64,000 bases of DNA from Streptomyces sp. DvalAA-43 (GTDB taxonomy: Bacteria; Actinomycetota; Actinomycetes; Streptomycetales; Streptomycetaceae): assembly GCF_900091725.1 (NCBI RefSeq), contig NZ_FMBW01000049.1:1-64000 (forward strand). The letters are read 5' to 3'. A program made the translations under genes and the position numbers. The notes under the pieces are model-generated. The model saw only the letters and a list, made by a program, of their open reading frames with translations. It was not told where the DNA came from and made no database searches. Positions 51,061-59,885 of this stretch are shown here, one piece after another. The number at the start of each line of letters is the position of its first letter. The first letter of the stretch is position 1.

Positions 51061-51089
51061 CAGGGCCCGCACGTGTCGTGCGGGCCCTG
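51061..51089. terminator. Bidirectional terminator after the PimB-like gene
   Basis: Perfect 12-bp stem (51061-51072 with 51078-51089), 5-base loop, between convergent stops. Confidence 0.78.
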
Positions 51090-51107
51090 CGACGTACGGA
51101 TGGCGGG

Positions 51108-52904
51108 TCAGCCCCGGTAGATCGACTCGATCTCGTCCGCGAAGTCCTTCGCCACCACATTCCGCTTCAGCTTCAGCGACGGCGTGATGTGGCCCGCCTC
51201 CTCGGTGAACTGCGAGTCCAGGATGCGGAACTTGCGTACCGACTCCGCCTTGGACACCGCCGCGTTCCCGTCGTCCACCGCCCGCTGCACCTCGGCCAGC
51301 AGCTCCGGGTCCTCGCGCAGCGACCGGGCCGTCGAACCGGCCGGCCTGCCGTGCTCCTCGGCCCAGCGGCCCAGGAACTCCTCGTCCAGGGTGATCAGCG
51401 CGCCCACGAACGGCCGCCCGTCGCCGACCACCATGCACTCGGCGACCAGCGCGTGACCGCGGATCCGGTCCTCGATCACCGCGGGAGCGACGTTCTTGCC
51501 GCCCGCCGTGACGATGATCTCCTTCTTGCGGCCGGTGATCGCGAGGTAGCCGTCCTCGTCGAGCGTGCCGATGTCACCCGTGTGGAACCAGCCGTCGGCC
51601 AGCGCGTCGGCCGTCGCCGCCTCGTTGTTCCAGTAGCCGGTGAACAGGTGCTCGCCGTGGAGCAGCACCTCGCCGTCGTCGGCGATCCGCACCACCGAAC
51701 CGGGCAGCGGCTGGCCGACCGTACCGATCTTCTGCCGGTCCCACGGATTGAAGGCGGTGGCCGCACAGGTCTCGGTGAGGCCGTAGCCCTCCAGGACGGT
51801 GAAGCCGATCCCCCGGTAGAAGTGGCCGAGCCGCTCGCCCAGCGGCGCGCCGCCGGAGATCGCGTACTCGCCGCGCCCGCCGAGCACCGCCCGCAGCTTG
51901 CCGTAGACCAGCCGGTCGAAGATCTTGTGCTTCAGCCTCAGGCCCAGAGCCGGGCCCTGCGGGGTGCCCAGCGCGCGGCTGTAGGCGATCGCGGTGTTCG
52001 CGGCCTTGTCGAAGATCTTCCCCTTGCCGTCGGCCTGCGCCTTGGCGCGCGCCGCGTTGTACACCTTCTCGAAGACCCGCGGCACACCGAGGATCAACGT
52101 CGGCCGGAACGAGGCCAGTTCATCGGTGAGGTGCTTGATGTCCGGCACGCAGCCGAGCTTGATCGGGGCCATCACCGAGGCCACCTCGACCAGCCGTCCG
52201 AAGACGTGCGCGGCGGGGAGGAAGAGCAGCACGGAGCACTCGCCGGTACGGAAGAGCGGCTTCAGCCGCTCCACCACATTGCCGCACTCGGCGAAGAAGC
52301 TGCGGTGCGTGAGCACACAGCCCTTGGGGCGGCCGGTGGTGCCCGAGGTGTAGACGATGGTGGCCGGGTCGTCCGCCTTGGCGCTCGTCATCCGCAGATC
52401 CAGCGTCTCGTCCGGGACGTCCTCGCCGAGCGCCGTCAGCCGGCGGATCGCGTCGTCCTCGATCTGCCAGATGCCCTTCAGGGCCGGCAGATCCGCCCGG
52501 ACGGAGACCACGGAGGCCTGGTGCGCCCCGGATTCCACCAGGCACAGGGCGGCACCGGAGTCACCGAGGATCCACTGGATCTGCTCCGGCGAGCTGGTCT
52601 CGTACACCGGGACGGTGACCGCGCCCGCGCTCCAGATCGCGAAGTCGAGCAGCACCCACTCGTAGCGGGTGCGCGAGAGCAGGGCCACCCGGTCGCCGGC
52701 CTCGACACCCGCAGCGATCAGACCCTTGGCGACGCCTCTGACCTCGGCCAGGAACTGCGCGGCGTCGACATCGGTCCACACGCCCCCCACCTTGCGGCTC
52801 ATCACCGCGACATCGGGATGCTGAGCGGCATTGCGGCGGATGAGATCCGTCAGGTTGCCGTCCGAAGGGACCTCGTACAGGGCCGGAAGGCTGAACTCGC
52901 GCAA
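51108..52904 (-). CDS. Long-chain fatty acyl-CoA ligase (FadD-like)
   Basis: 598 residues, ANL superfamily. Motifs: AMP-binding IVYTSGTTGRPKGCVLTHRS, VLEGYGLTETCAATAFNP, WFHTGDIGTLDEDGYLAITG and RKKEIIVTAGGKNVAP with the catalytic Lys region. The DKAANTAIAYSRAL stretch and length fit the long-chain FadD15-like group. It activates fatty acids with ATP and CoA. TTG 52904 is used as start: GAGGAG lies 8 bases upstream and the protein then begins REFSLPALYEVPSDGNL, as in relatives. Divergent from the phosphoesterase gene across a region with palindromes. Confidence 0.92.
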   Translation of the reverse strand: MREFSLPALYEVPSDGNLTDLIRRNAAQHPDVAVMSRKVGGVWTDVDAAQFLAEVRGVAKGLIAAGVEAGDRVALLSRTRYEWVLLDFAIWSAGAVTVPVYETSSPEQIQWILGDSGAALCLVESGAHQASVVSVRADLPALKGIWQIEDDAIRRLTALGEDVPDETLDLRMTSAKADDPATIVYTSGTTGRPKGCVLTHRSFFAECGNVVERLKPLFRTGECSVLLFLPAAHVFGRLVEVASVMAPIKLGCVPDIKHLTDELASFRPTLILGVPRVFEKVYNAARAKAQADGKGKIFDKAANTAIAYSRALGTPQGPALGLRLKHKIFDRLVYGKLRAVLGGRGEYAISGGAPLGERLGHFYRGIGFTVLEGYGLTETCAATAFNPWDRQKIGTVGQPLPGSVVRIADDGEVLLHGEHLFTGYWNNEAATADALADGWFHTGDIGTLDEDGYLAITGRKKEIIVTAGGKNVAPAVIEDRIRGHALVAECMVVGDGRPFVGALITLDEEFLGRWAEEHGRPAGSTARSLREDPELLAEVQRAVDDGNAAVSKAESVRKFRILDSQFTEEAGHITPSLKLKRNVVAKDFADEIESIYRG

Positions 52905-53021
52905 GACTGCTGCTCCTCATCGGGCTCCGGTGCCACGGCTCTGTGTGACGCACCGGCTGCGGTCCAAGAATGGCAAGCGCTCAGTGGGGTGAGCACAACT
53001 GGACTGCCCGGACGTTACCCA

Positions 53022-53078
53022 CGAGTACTCGGTTCCCGATAGGGGGTTCCGGCCAGATGTCTTATGCGTCACACATAA
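53022..53078. promoter_or_regulatory. Candidate operators between acyl-CoA ligase and phosphoesterase genes
   Basis: The 280-base divergent gap holds a perfect 10-base palindrome CGAGTACTCG (53022-53031) inside a longer imperfect symmetry (TTACCCACGAGTACTCGG), and TTATG-N7-CATAA (53062-53078). Both resemble TetR- or GntR-type operators. No gene-sized frame is seen in the gap. Confidence 0.4.
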
Positions 53079-53184
53079 CGGTGATCCTTGGGCGCACAGT
53101 AGTCCACCCGCGTGACCGGGCGACGATATTCGCAGGTCCGGCGGCCCCTACCCAGGTGGCCGACAGAGTCCTAGGGTGATCGTC

Positions 53185-53991
53185 ATGCGAGCCGGACCGG
53201 ACAGCCCAGCACCGTCGACCCGACGGCGTACGCGCATCCATGTGGTCAGTGACGTGCACGGCAACAGCGAGGCGCTGGCCCGCGCCGGGGACGGCGCCGA
53301 CGCGCTGATCTGCCTCGGCGACCTGGTGCTCTTCCTCGACTACGCCGACCACTCGCGCGGCATCTTCCCCGACCTCTTCGGCGTGGAGAACGCCGACCGG
53401 ATCGTCGCGCTGCGCACCGCGCGCCGCTACGAGGAGGCCCGCGAGTTCGGCCGGGGCCTGTGGGCGGGCATGGACCGCAACGCCGCGATCGTCTCGGCGG
53501 TGCGCAAGCAGTACGCCGAGCTCTTCGCCGCCTTCCCCACACCGACGTACGCCACCTACGGCAACGTGGACATCCCCGGCCTGTGGTCCGAGTACGCACA
53601 CCCCGGCACCACCGTCCTGGACGGCGAACGGGCCGAGATCGGCGGCCGGGTGTTCGGCTTCGTCGGCGGCGGCCTGAAGACCCCGATGAACACCCCGTAC
53701 GAGATCGGCGACGAGGAGTACGCGGCCAAGATCGAGGCGCTCGGCCCGGTCGACGTGCTCTGCACCCACATCCCGCCCGAGGTGCCGGAGCTGACGTACG
53801 ACACGGTGGCGCGCCGCTTCGAGCGCGGCAGCCGGGCCCTGCTGGACGCCATCCGCCGGACCCGCCCCCGGTACGCCCTGTTCGGCCACGTCCACCAGCC
53901 GCTGGTCCGCCGGATGCGGATCGGCGCCACCGAATGCGTGAACGTCGGCCACTTCGCGTCCAGCGGCAGACCCTGGGCCCTGGAGTGGTGA
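53185..53991 (+). CDS. Calcineurin-like metallophosphoesterase
   Basis: 268 residues. Dinuclear metal site motifs: RIHVVSDVHGNSEAL (D-x-H), ALICLGDLVLFLDYAD (GD), TYGNVDIPG (GN-type), VLCTHIPPEVPEL (H), and FGHVHQPLVRR (GHxH). Cytoplasmic, no signal. Substrate could be a nucleotide or phosphoprotein; not determined. ATG 53185 is preferred because AGGGTGA lies just upstream; GTG 53176 is the alternative. Confidence 0.9.
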   Translation: MRAGPDSPAPSTRRRTRIHVVSDVHGNSEALARAGDGADALICLGDLVLFLDYADHSRGIFPDLFGVENADRIVALRTARRYEEAREFGRGLWAGMDRNAAIVSAVRKQYAELFAAFPTPTYATYGNVDIPGLWSEYAHPGTTVLDGERAEIGGRVFGFVGGGLKTPMNTPYEIGDEEYAAKIEALGPVDVLCTHIPPEVPELTYDTVARRFERGSRALLDAIRRTRPRYALFGHVHQPLVRRMRIGATECVNVGHFASSGRPWALEW

Positions 53992-54098
53992 CCGCACCGG
54001 CATCCGACCCTGGGACGAGGCGCCGTGCGCACGCGATAGCCTTCTGACGGCAGGCCTCTGCCGACGCACCGGTACACCGCACTGGAGGAGCCACGGCG

Positions 54099-54548
54099 AT
54101 GGCTGAACACACCAGCTCGAGCATCACGATCGAGGCGGCACCGGCCGACGTCATGGGAGTGATCGCCGACTTCGCCCGCTATCCGGAGTGGACCGGCGAG
54201 GTCAAGGAGGCCGAGGTCCTCGCCACCGACGACCGGGGCCGCGCCGAGAAGGTCCGGCTCGTCCTCGACGCCGGAGCGATCAAGGACGACCACACCCTCG
54301 CCTACACCTGGATCGGCGACTACGAGGTCAGCTGGACCCTCGTCAAGTCCCAGATGCTGCGCGCCATCGACGGCTCCTACGCACTGGCCCCGCTCGGCGA
54401 CGGCGACCGCACCGAGGTCACCTACCGGCTGACCGTCGACGTCAAGATCCCGATGCTCGGCATGATCAAGCGCAAGGCGGAGAAGGTCATCATCGACCGG
54501 GCCCTGGCCGGTCTGAAGAAGCGCGTCGAGTCCGTCCCGAAGGCCTGA
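54099..54548 (+). CDS. SRPBCC/START-like ligand-binding protein
   Basis: 149 residues with the helix-grip pattern: SSITIEAAPADVMGVIADFA then RYPEWTGEVKEAEVL near the N-terminus, central strands (SWTLVKSQMLRAIDGSYALA), and a long C-terminal helix (IKRKAEKVIIDRALAGLKKR). Members bind hydrophobic ligands or act as polyketide cyclases. AGGAG site about 10 bases before ATG 54099. Only 4 bases separate it from the ArsA-like gene, so the two are an operon. Confidence 0.9.
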   Translation: MAEHTSSSITIEAAPADVMGVIADFARYPEWTGEVKEAEVLATDDRGRAEKVRLVLDAGAIKDDHTLAYTWIGDYEVSWTLVKSQMLRAIDGSYALAPLGDGDRTEVTYRLTVDVKIPMLGMIKRKAEKVIIDRALAGLKKRVESVPKA

Positions 54549-54552
54549 CCCG

Positions 54553-55815
54553 GTGCGTACGGTCCTCGTCACCGGCCCCGGCGGCGCCGGCCGTACCACC
54601 GTCGCGGCGGCGACCGCGCTGGCCGCCGCCCGCCGCGGCCGGCGCACCCTGCTGCTGACCGCCGACGGCATACCCGGCTTCCCCGGGAACACCGTCCCCA
54701 CCGAGGTCGCCGACGGGCTGTGGTCCGCCCGCATCGACTCCGGCGAGCACTTCCGCGGCGAACTCCTCGCCCTCCAGGACCAGGCCTCCACCCTGCTCGA
54801 CCTGCTCGGCGGGAACCGGCTGGACGGCGAGGAGCTGACCGAACTCCCCGGCAGCACCCAGCTCGCCCTCCTGCACACCCTGCGCCGCGCCGCCGAGGGC
54901 GACTGGTCGCGCCTCGGCCACGACCTCCTCGTCGTCGACCTGCCACCGCTGCGCGAGGCACTCGCCCTGCTCGCCCTCCCCGAGCAGCTGCGCCGCTACC
55001 TGCGCCGGCTGCTCCCCCCGGAACGCCAGGCCGCCCGCGCCCTGCGCCCGATGCTCGCCCAGCTCGCCGGTGTGCCCATGCCCGCCCAGTGGCTGTACGA
55101 GGCGGCCGCCCGCAGGGACGCCGAGCTCGCCGCCGTCCAGGCCCTGATCGAGGACCGCGGCACCACCCTCCGGCTGGTCGCGGAGCCCGGACCCGCCGCC
55201 GAGGACGCCCTGCGCACCGCCCGCACCGGCCTCGCCCTGCACGGACTGCGGGTCGACACCCTCGCGGTGAACCGGGTCCTGCCCAGGCACTCCACCGACC
55301 CCTGGTTCGCGGAGCTCGCCGCACAGCAGGAGAAGACCGTCGACCGCTGGTCCGAGGAGTGGGCGCCCGGGGCCGCGCTGCACGAGGTCCCCCACCTCGG
55401 CCGCGACCCGCGGGACCTCGACGACCTCGCCCGCCTCGCCGAGGACGACGCACTGGCCCCGGAGCCGGACGGGCGGGGCCCCGGCCGCGCCGACGACCCC
55501 TGGTGGATCGAGAGCCCCGACACCCCGGACGGCCTCGGCGGGCTGCTGCCCGGCGGCCGGATCGTGACCGTCCCGCCTACCGGCGACGGCGACCCGGTCC
55601 TCGTCTGGTGCCTGCCGCTGCCCGGCGCCGTCAAGAAGGACCTCCAGCTGGTCCGCCGCGGCGACGAACTGCTGCTCACCGTGGGCCCGTTCCACCGGAT
55701 CGTCCCGCTGGAGTCCGGACTGCGCCGCTGCACCGTCTCCGGCGCCGCCCTCACCGACGGGGTGCTCCGGGTCCGGTTCACGCCGGACCCCGGACTGTGG
55801 CCGCGGACGGACTGA
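54553..55815 (+). CDS. ArsA/GET3-like ATPase with altered P-loop
   Basis: 420 residues, SIMIBI class. The N-terminal P-loop reads VTGPGGAGRTTVAAATA: both lysines of the normal ArsA motif GKGGVGKTT are missing (Pro and Arg in their places). Switch-like DLLVVDLPPLRE follows, and the C-terminal 80 residues form a small beta domain like the Hsp20-like tail of actinobacterial ArsA homologues. Nucleotide hydrolysis may be lost or changed. GTG 54553 starts 4 bases after the SRPBCC stop. Confidence 0.82.
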   Translation: MRTVLVTGPGGAGRTTVAAATALAAARRGRRTLLLTADGIPGFPGNTVPTEVADGLWSARIDSGEHFRGELLALQDQASTLLDLLGGNRLDGEELTELPGSTQLALLHTLRRAAEGDWSRLGHDLLVVDLPPLREALALLALPEQLRRYLRRLLPPERQAARALRPMLAQLAGVPMPAQWLYEAAARRDAELAAVQALIEDRGTTLRLVAEPGPAAEDALRTARTGLALHGLRVDTLAVNRVLPRHSTDPWFAELAAQQEKTVDRWSEEWAPGAALHEVPHLGRDPRDLDDLARLAEDDALAPEPDGRGPGRADDPWWIESPDTPDGLGGLLPGGRIVTVPPTGDGDPVLVWCLPLPGAVKKDLQLVRRGDELLLTVGPFHRIVPLESGLRRCTVSGAALTDGVLRVRFTPDPGLWPRTD

Positions 55816-55897
55816 ACGGCGCGTCGCGCTTCGGGTAACGTCGTTAGTACGTGCCCGTGTGCCGGGCCGCCGGTACACCCCGTCGCAGGAGTCCGCC

Positions 55898-56347
55898 ATG
55901 AGCGATGCCACCGATCGTCCCGTCGACGACGACGCGTGGGCGAAGGCCTGCGCCGAGGACCTGGAAGCGGAGAAGGCCCGCCGCCGGGCCCAGCACGGTC
56001 CGCCGCCCGGCTCCGCCGCCGAGGAGCTGCGCAAGCTGGTCGACGCCGTGGCCGACAAGGTCTCGTCCCTCCAGTCGCCGCTGCTCGGCGCGGCGGCCCA
56101 GGGCACCGTGCAGCAGATCATCAAGCAGGCGAAGTCCGCGGTCGAGCCCGTCATCGAGCGCAACCCGGACGTCTTCGACCACATCGCCGCGGCCGGCAGC
56201 GAACTCCTCGCCGCCTACCGCTCCGCCGTCGAGGGCCAGGAGCGCCGCTGGACCCAGGGCGCCGAGGGCCCGGGGAAGAAGGCCGACGACCCCTCCGACC
56301 CCCGTGACGAGGGCCCCGCCGCGGGCGAACACATCGACCTGGACTGA
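55898..56347 (+). CDS. DUF5304-type conserved protein
   Basis: 149 residues, acidic and soluble. Starts MSDATDRPVDDDAWAKACAE, then a Lys/Arg/Ala-rich helix, a central amphipathic segment (LRKLVDAVADKVSSLQSPLL) and a disordered acidic tail. This matches my memory of the Streptomyces DUF5304 family; function unknown. AGGAG 8 bases before ATG 55898. Confidence 0.8.
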   Translation: MSDATDRPVDDDAWAKACAEDLEAEKARRRAQHGPPPGSAAEELRKLVDAVADKVSSLQSPLLGAAAQGTVQQIIKQAKSAVEPVIERNPDVFDHIAAAGSELLAAYRSAVEGQERRWTQGAEGPGKKADDPSDPRDEGPAAGEHIDLD

Positions 56348-56421
56348 CCGGCACCGATGGGCCGGGTCCCCGGCTCGGGTACGGTTGGCCCCAGCGGGGC
56401 TCGACCGGAACTGAGGGATTC

Positions 56422-57363
56422 ATGGGACTCACCATCGGCGTCGATATCGGCGGCACGAAGATCGCAGCTGGAGTGGTCGACGAAGAGGGCCACATCCTCT
56501 CGACGCACAAGGTGCCGACCCCGCCGACGGCCGAAGGCATCGTGGACGCGATCGCGACGGCCGTGTCCGGCGCGAGCGAGGGCCACCGGATCGATGCCGT
56601 CGGCATCGGTGCCGCCGGATACGTCGACGACAAGCGCGCCACCGTGCTGTTCGCGCCGAACATCAACTGGCGGCACGAGCCGCTGAAGGACAAGGTCGAA
56701 CAGCGCGTCGGCCTCCCGGTCGTCGTGGAGAACGACGCCAACGCCGCCGCCTGGGGCGAATACCGCTTCGGCGCCGGACAGGGCCACGACGACGTCATCT
56801 GCATCACGCTCGGCACCGGCCTCGGCGGCGGCATCATCATCGGCAACAAGCTGCGCCGCGGACGCTTCGGCGTGGCCGCCGAGTTCGGCCACATCCGGGT
56901 CGTCCCGGACGGTCTGCTCTGCGGCTGCGGCAGCCAGGGCTGCTGGGAGCAGTACGCGTCCGGGCGCGCACTCGTCCGGTACGCCAAGCAGCGGGCCAAC
57001 GCCACACCGGAGAACGCCACGATCCTGCTGTCGCTCGGCGACGGCACGGTGGACGGTATCGAGGGCAAGCACATCAGCCAGGCCGCCCGGCAGGGCGACC
57101 CGGTGGCGGTGGACTCCTTCCGCGAGCTGGCCCGCTGGGCCGGCGCCGGACTCGCCGACCTCGCCTCGCTCTTCGACCCGTCCGCGTTCATCGTCGGCGG
57201 CGGGGTGTCGGACGAGGGCGAGCTGGTGCTCGACCCGATCCGCAAGTCGTTCCGGCGCTGGCTGATCGGCGGCGAGTGGCGCCCGCACGCCCAGGTGCTC
57301 GCGGCCCAACTGGGCGGCGAGGCCGGGCTGGTGGGCGCGGCGGACCTGGCCCGCCAGGGCTAG
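56422..57363 (+). CDS. glkA: ROK-family glucokinase GlkA
   Basis: 313 residues. Phosphorylates glucose with ATP; in Streptomyces this protein also mediates carbon catabolite repression. The sequence is the SCO2126-type: MGLTIGVDIGGTKIAAGVVD (phosphate loop), VENDANAAAWGEYRFGAG (glucose and catalytic Asp), ICITLGTGLGGGIIIGNKL, the ROK zinc motif CGCGSQGCWEQYASG, and FIVGGGVSDEG. The reading frame begins at ATG 56422 after AACTGAGGGATTC. Upstream of an EEP-family gene. Strong identification. Confidence 0.95.
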   Translation: MGLTIGVDIGGTKIAAGVVDEEGHILSTHKVPTPPTAEGIVDAIATAVSGASEGHRIDAVGIGAAGYVDDKRATVLFAPNINWRHEPLKDKVEQRVGLPVVVENDANAAAWGEYRFGAGQGHDDVICITLGTGLGGGIIIGNKLRRGRFGVAAEFGHIRVVPDGLLCGCGSQGCWEQYASGRALVRYAKQRANATPENATILLSLGDGTVDGIEGKHISQAARQGDPVAVDSFRELARWAGAGLADLASLFDPSAFIVGGGVSDEGELVLDPIRKSFRRWLIGGEWRPHAQVLAAQLGGEAGLVGAADLARQG

Positions 57364-57460
57364 GGGTCCTCACCGGCGGGCCGGACCGACCGGACCGGAC
57401 CAGCCGGACGCCCGTCGCGCCCTTGTGGGAGCGGCGGGCGTCCGTCGTATCGTGAGACGC

Positions 57461-58219
57461 ATGGTCCTGACGCCACTGCCCGACTCCCGTACCGAGCCGG
57501 ATGGTTCGGCCGTCATCCGCGTGCTCAGCTACAACATCCGGTCGATGCGCGACGACCGCGAGGCACTGGCCCGCGTCATCGGCGCCTGCGCCCCCGACCT
57601 GGTCTTCATCCAGGAAGCCCCGCGCTTCTTCCGCTGGCGCAAGCGCGCGGCCTGGCTCGCGGCCCGCACCGACCTGGTCGTCCTCGGCGGCGGCGCCACG
57701 GCCGCCGGGCCGCTGCTGCTCTGCTCGCTGCGGGCCACCGTGGAGCGGACCGAGGACGTACTGCTGCCGCTCACCCCCGGACTGCACCGCAGGGGCTTCG
57801 CCACGTCGGTGGTGCGGATCGCGGGCACCCGGATCGGTCTGCTGAGCTTCCATCTGAGCCTTCAGCGGGACGAACGCCTGGCCCAGACCGATATGTTGCT
57901 GCGACAGCTGGACGAGATGGGCGTCGAGCACGCCATCGCGGCCGGCGACCTCAACGACGTACCGACCGGGAGCGCGTTCGACCGGCTGGCCGGGCGGCTC
58001 CAGGACTGCTGGGCGGTCCGGCCCTGGGGCGGGGAGCACACCTTCGCACCGGACCACCCGCGACGGCGCATCGACGCGGTCTTCGCGACGGACGGGATCG
58101 AGGTGCTCGGCTGCGGCGTCCCCGCCGGGCTGCCCGGGGTCACCGAGGCGGACCTGAAGGCGGCCACCGATCATCTGCCGGTGCTGGCGGCGCTACGGGT
58201 GCCCGCGATCAGGCCCTGA
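57461..58219 (+). CDS. Endonuclease/exonuclease/phosphatase (EEP) family protein
   Basis: 252 residues. EEP motifs: VLSYNIRSMRDD (Asn), LVFIQEAPRFF (Glu metal ligand), GIGLLSFHLSLQRDER-like strand (His), AIAAGDLNDVPTG (catalytic Asp and Asn), and DHLPVLAALRV at the C-terminus (final Asp-His). Substrates of this superfamily range from nucleic acids to phospholipids. ATG 57461 gives a short N-terminus before the first strand. No signal peptide. Convergent with the next gene (20-base gap). Confidence 0.9.
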   Translation: MVLTPLPDSRTEPDGSAVIRVLSYNIRSMRDDREALARVIGACAPDLVFIQEAPRFFRWRKRAAWLAARTDLVVLGGGATAAGPLLLCSLRATVERTEDVLLPLTPGLHRRGFATSVVRIAGTRIGLLSFHLSLQRDERLAQTDMLLRQLDEMGVEHAIAAGDLNDVPTGSAFDRLAGRLQDCWAVRPWGGEHTFAPDHPRRRIDAVFATDGIEVLGCGVPAGLPGVTEADLKAATDHLPVLAALRVPAIRP

Positions 58220-58238
58220 GCACTGCGGCGCCCCGGTC

Positions 58239-58919
58239 TCAGACCACCGCCCCGCGCCCGGGGTCGTCACCGTCCTCGTCGTCGTCGCTCATCCGCGCCA
58301 CCAGCGTGACGAAACCGCCCAGGAAGCCGCCGACGCAGAGCGTCGTGAGCCACCAGGTCATGTCCCAGCGCAGCAGCACCGCGAGCAGCATCAGCACCGG
58401 ACCGCCGACGACCGCGAGCCAGGCGAACTTCGCCGTGACATCGGCCTCCGGCAGCGGCGGCGGCTCCGGGGGGACGAAATGGCCCTCGTCGCTGTCGTCG
58501 AGGTCGTCGTCCTTCGGCTCCGCCGTCTCGTAGTCCCGCGGCCCCATGACACCGGGGGCGAACACGATCGAGCTGCCGAGCGGCTTCTCCGGCGGCTTCG
58601 CGGACTTCTTCCCGAGCCCCTTGTCCGGATCCAGGACGCCGGGCTGATCGTCCTCCAGCAGTGCGAGGTCCTCGACCGAACGGAACGGCTTGGCGCCCGG
58701 CGGGTCCGGCGGCTCCTCGCCGTACCCCGCGACGATCGCCTGCCACGCGGCGTCCTCGTCGACCGACGGCTCGGGCCGGCCGCCGTCGGCGCCCGGCACC
58801 GCCTCCCGGGCAGCGGTGTCCTGCGGGCCCGTGCCGTCGTCGGGCACGGCCGCTCCCTCGGCGGGAAGGGGCTCGCGCTCCTCCTCGCTGCCCGCGCGCT
58901 CCGCGTCGTGCTCAGCCAC
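58239..58919 (-). CDS. Acidic membrane-anchored protein of unknown function
   Basis: 226 residues. The first 150 are very acidic and proline-rich, probably disordered, with VFAPGVMGPRDYETAEPKDD in the middle. Two adjacent C-terminal helices follow (FAWLAVVGGPVLMLLAVLLR and WWLTTLCVGGFLGGFVTLVA), then an acidic tail. GTG 58919 overlaps the hydrolase stop by 8 bases and has GGAG 9 bases upstream, so it is coupled to that gene. Domain not recognised. Confidence 0.8.
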   Translation of the reverse strand: MAEHDAERAGSEEEREPLPAEGAAVPDDGTGPQDTAAREAVPGADGGRPEPSVDEDAAWQAIVAGYGEEPPDPPGAKPFRSVEDLALLEDDQPGVLDPDKGLGKKSAKPPEKPLGSSIVFAPGVMGPRDYETAEPKDDDLDDSDEGHFVPPEPPPLPEADVTAKFAWLAVVGGPVLMLLAVLLRWDMTWWLTTLCVGGFLGGFVTLVARMSDDDEDGDDPGRGAVV

Positions 58920-59691
58920 CTGACGTGCTCCCCTTCTTTCCGACGCTCGGAGCGAGGCGGCCGATGAACCGGTAGCTCTCGTCGAAGATCCGCTCCGCAT
59001 CGTGGTCCAACGTCGCGACGTGGTAGCTCTGTTCCAGCAGGATCTCCTCGACGTCCGTCGACGACACCCGGCCGAGGATGCGGGCCGAGTCGGCGGGCGG
59101 CACCACATGGTCCTGCGGGCTGTGCAGCAGCACGATCGGCTGGGTGACCTGGGGCAGCTCGGCATCGACCAGACGGAAGAACTTCCGCAGCGAATGCGCC
59201 GCGTGCAACGGCACCCGGTCGTACCCCACCTCGTCGGAGCCCGGCAGGGCGATGTCGCTCGCCAGCCCCTTCGTCGTCCGCACCAGATGGCGGGCGACCG
59301 GCAGCGCGTACGCCGACAGGCCGTGCACCTTGTTCGCCGGATTGACGAGCACCAGACCGCTGATCGCGTCCCCGTGCTTCGCCGCCAGCCGCAGCGTCAG
59401 CGCGCCGCCCATGGACAGCCCGAAGACGAAGACCTGCTCGCACCGCTCCAGCAGGGCGCGCAGCTCCCGGTCCACCTCCGCGTACCAGTCCTGCCAGCCG
59501 GTGAGCTGCATGTCCTCCCAGCGGGTGCCGTGCCCCGGCAACAGCGGCAGCGAGACGGTGAGCCCGCGCTCCGCCAGGTACCGCGCCCAGGGGCGCAACG
59601 ACTGCGGGGAACCGGTGAATCCGTGACAGAGAAGGACGCCGACCTCTCCGCCCTCGTGGCGGAACGGCTCGGCTCCAGGAAGGACCGGCAC
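58912..59691 (-). CDS. Serine hydrolase of the carboxylesterase/monoacylglycerol lipase type
   Basis: 259 residues, alpha/beta hydrolase fold. Triad: Ser in VFGLSMGGALTLRLA, Asp in LLHSPQDHVVP, His in QSYHVATLDHDAE. The oxyanion HGFTGSPQSLRPWA and LLPGHGTRWEDMQL are typical of Est30/MGL-like enzymes. It probably hydrolyses monoacylglycerols or short esters. GTG 59691 has AGGAG 6 bases upstream; the longer upstream frame overlaps the promoter of the acyltransferase gene and lacks similarity. Divergent from the PlsC gene, which suggests a link to lipid turnover. Confidence 0.92.
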   Translation of the reverse strand: MPVLPGAEPFRHEGGEVGVLLCHGFTGSPQSLRPWARYLAERGLTVSLPLLPGHGTRWEDMQLTGWQDWYAEVDRELRALLERCEQVFVFGLSMGGALTLRLAAKHGDAISGLVLVNPANKVHGLSAYALPVARHLVRTTKGLASDIALPGSDEVGYDRVPLHAAHSLRKFFRLVDAELPQVTQPIVLLHSPQDHVVPPADSARILGRVSSTDVEEILLEQSYHVATLDHDAERIFDESYRFIGRLAPSVGKKGSTSGG

Positions 59692-59885
59692 CGGGGTCTC
59701 CTGTTCGTGAGGCTCGAAAGGGGAGCGAAAGGGGGAGTGCAGAAGGATGACTTCACCGTACGCGACCGGACTGACACCGACCAGGGTCGTCACCGGCTCC
59801 GGCCGCCGCATCGGCTCCGTACCGGGCGGGAGGCGGGCGGCCCACGGGTTAAGGTCTGTCGGACAGCACACAGGAGGCACCCGAG

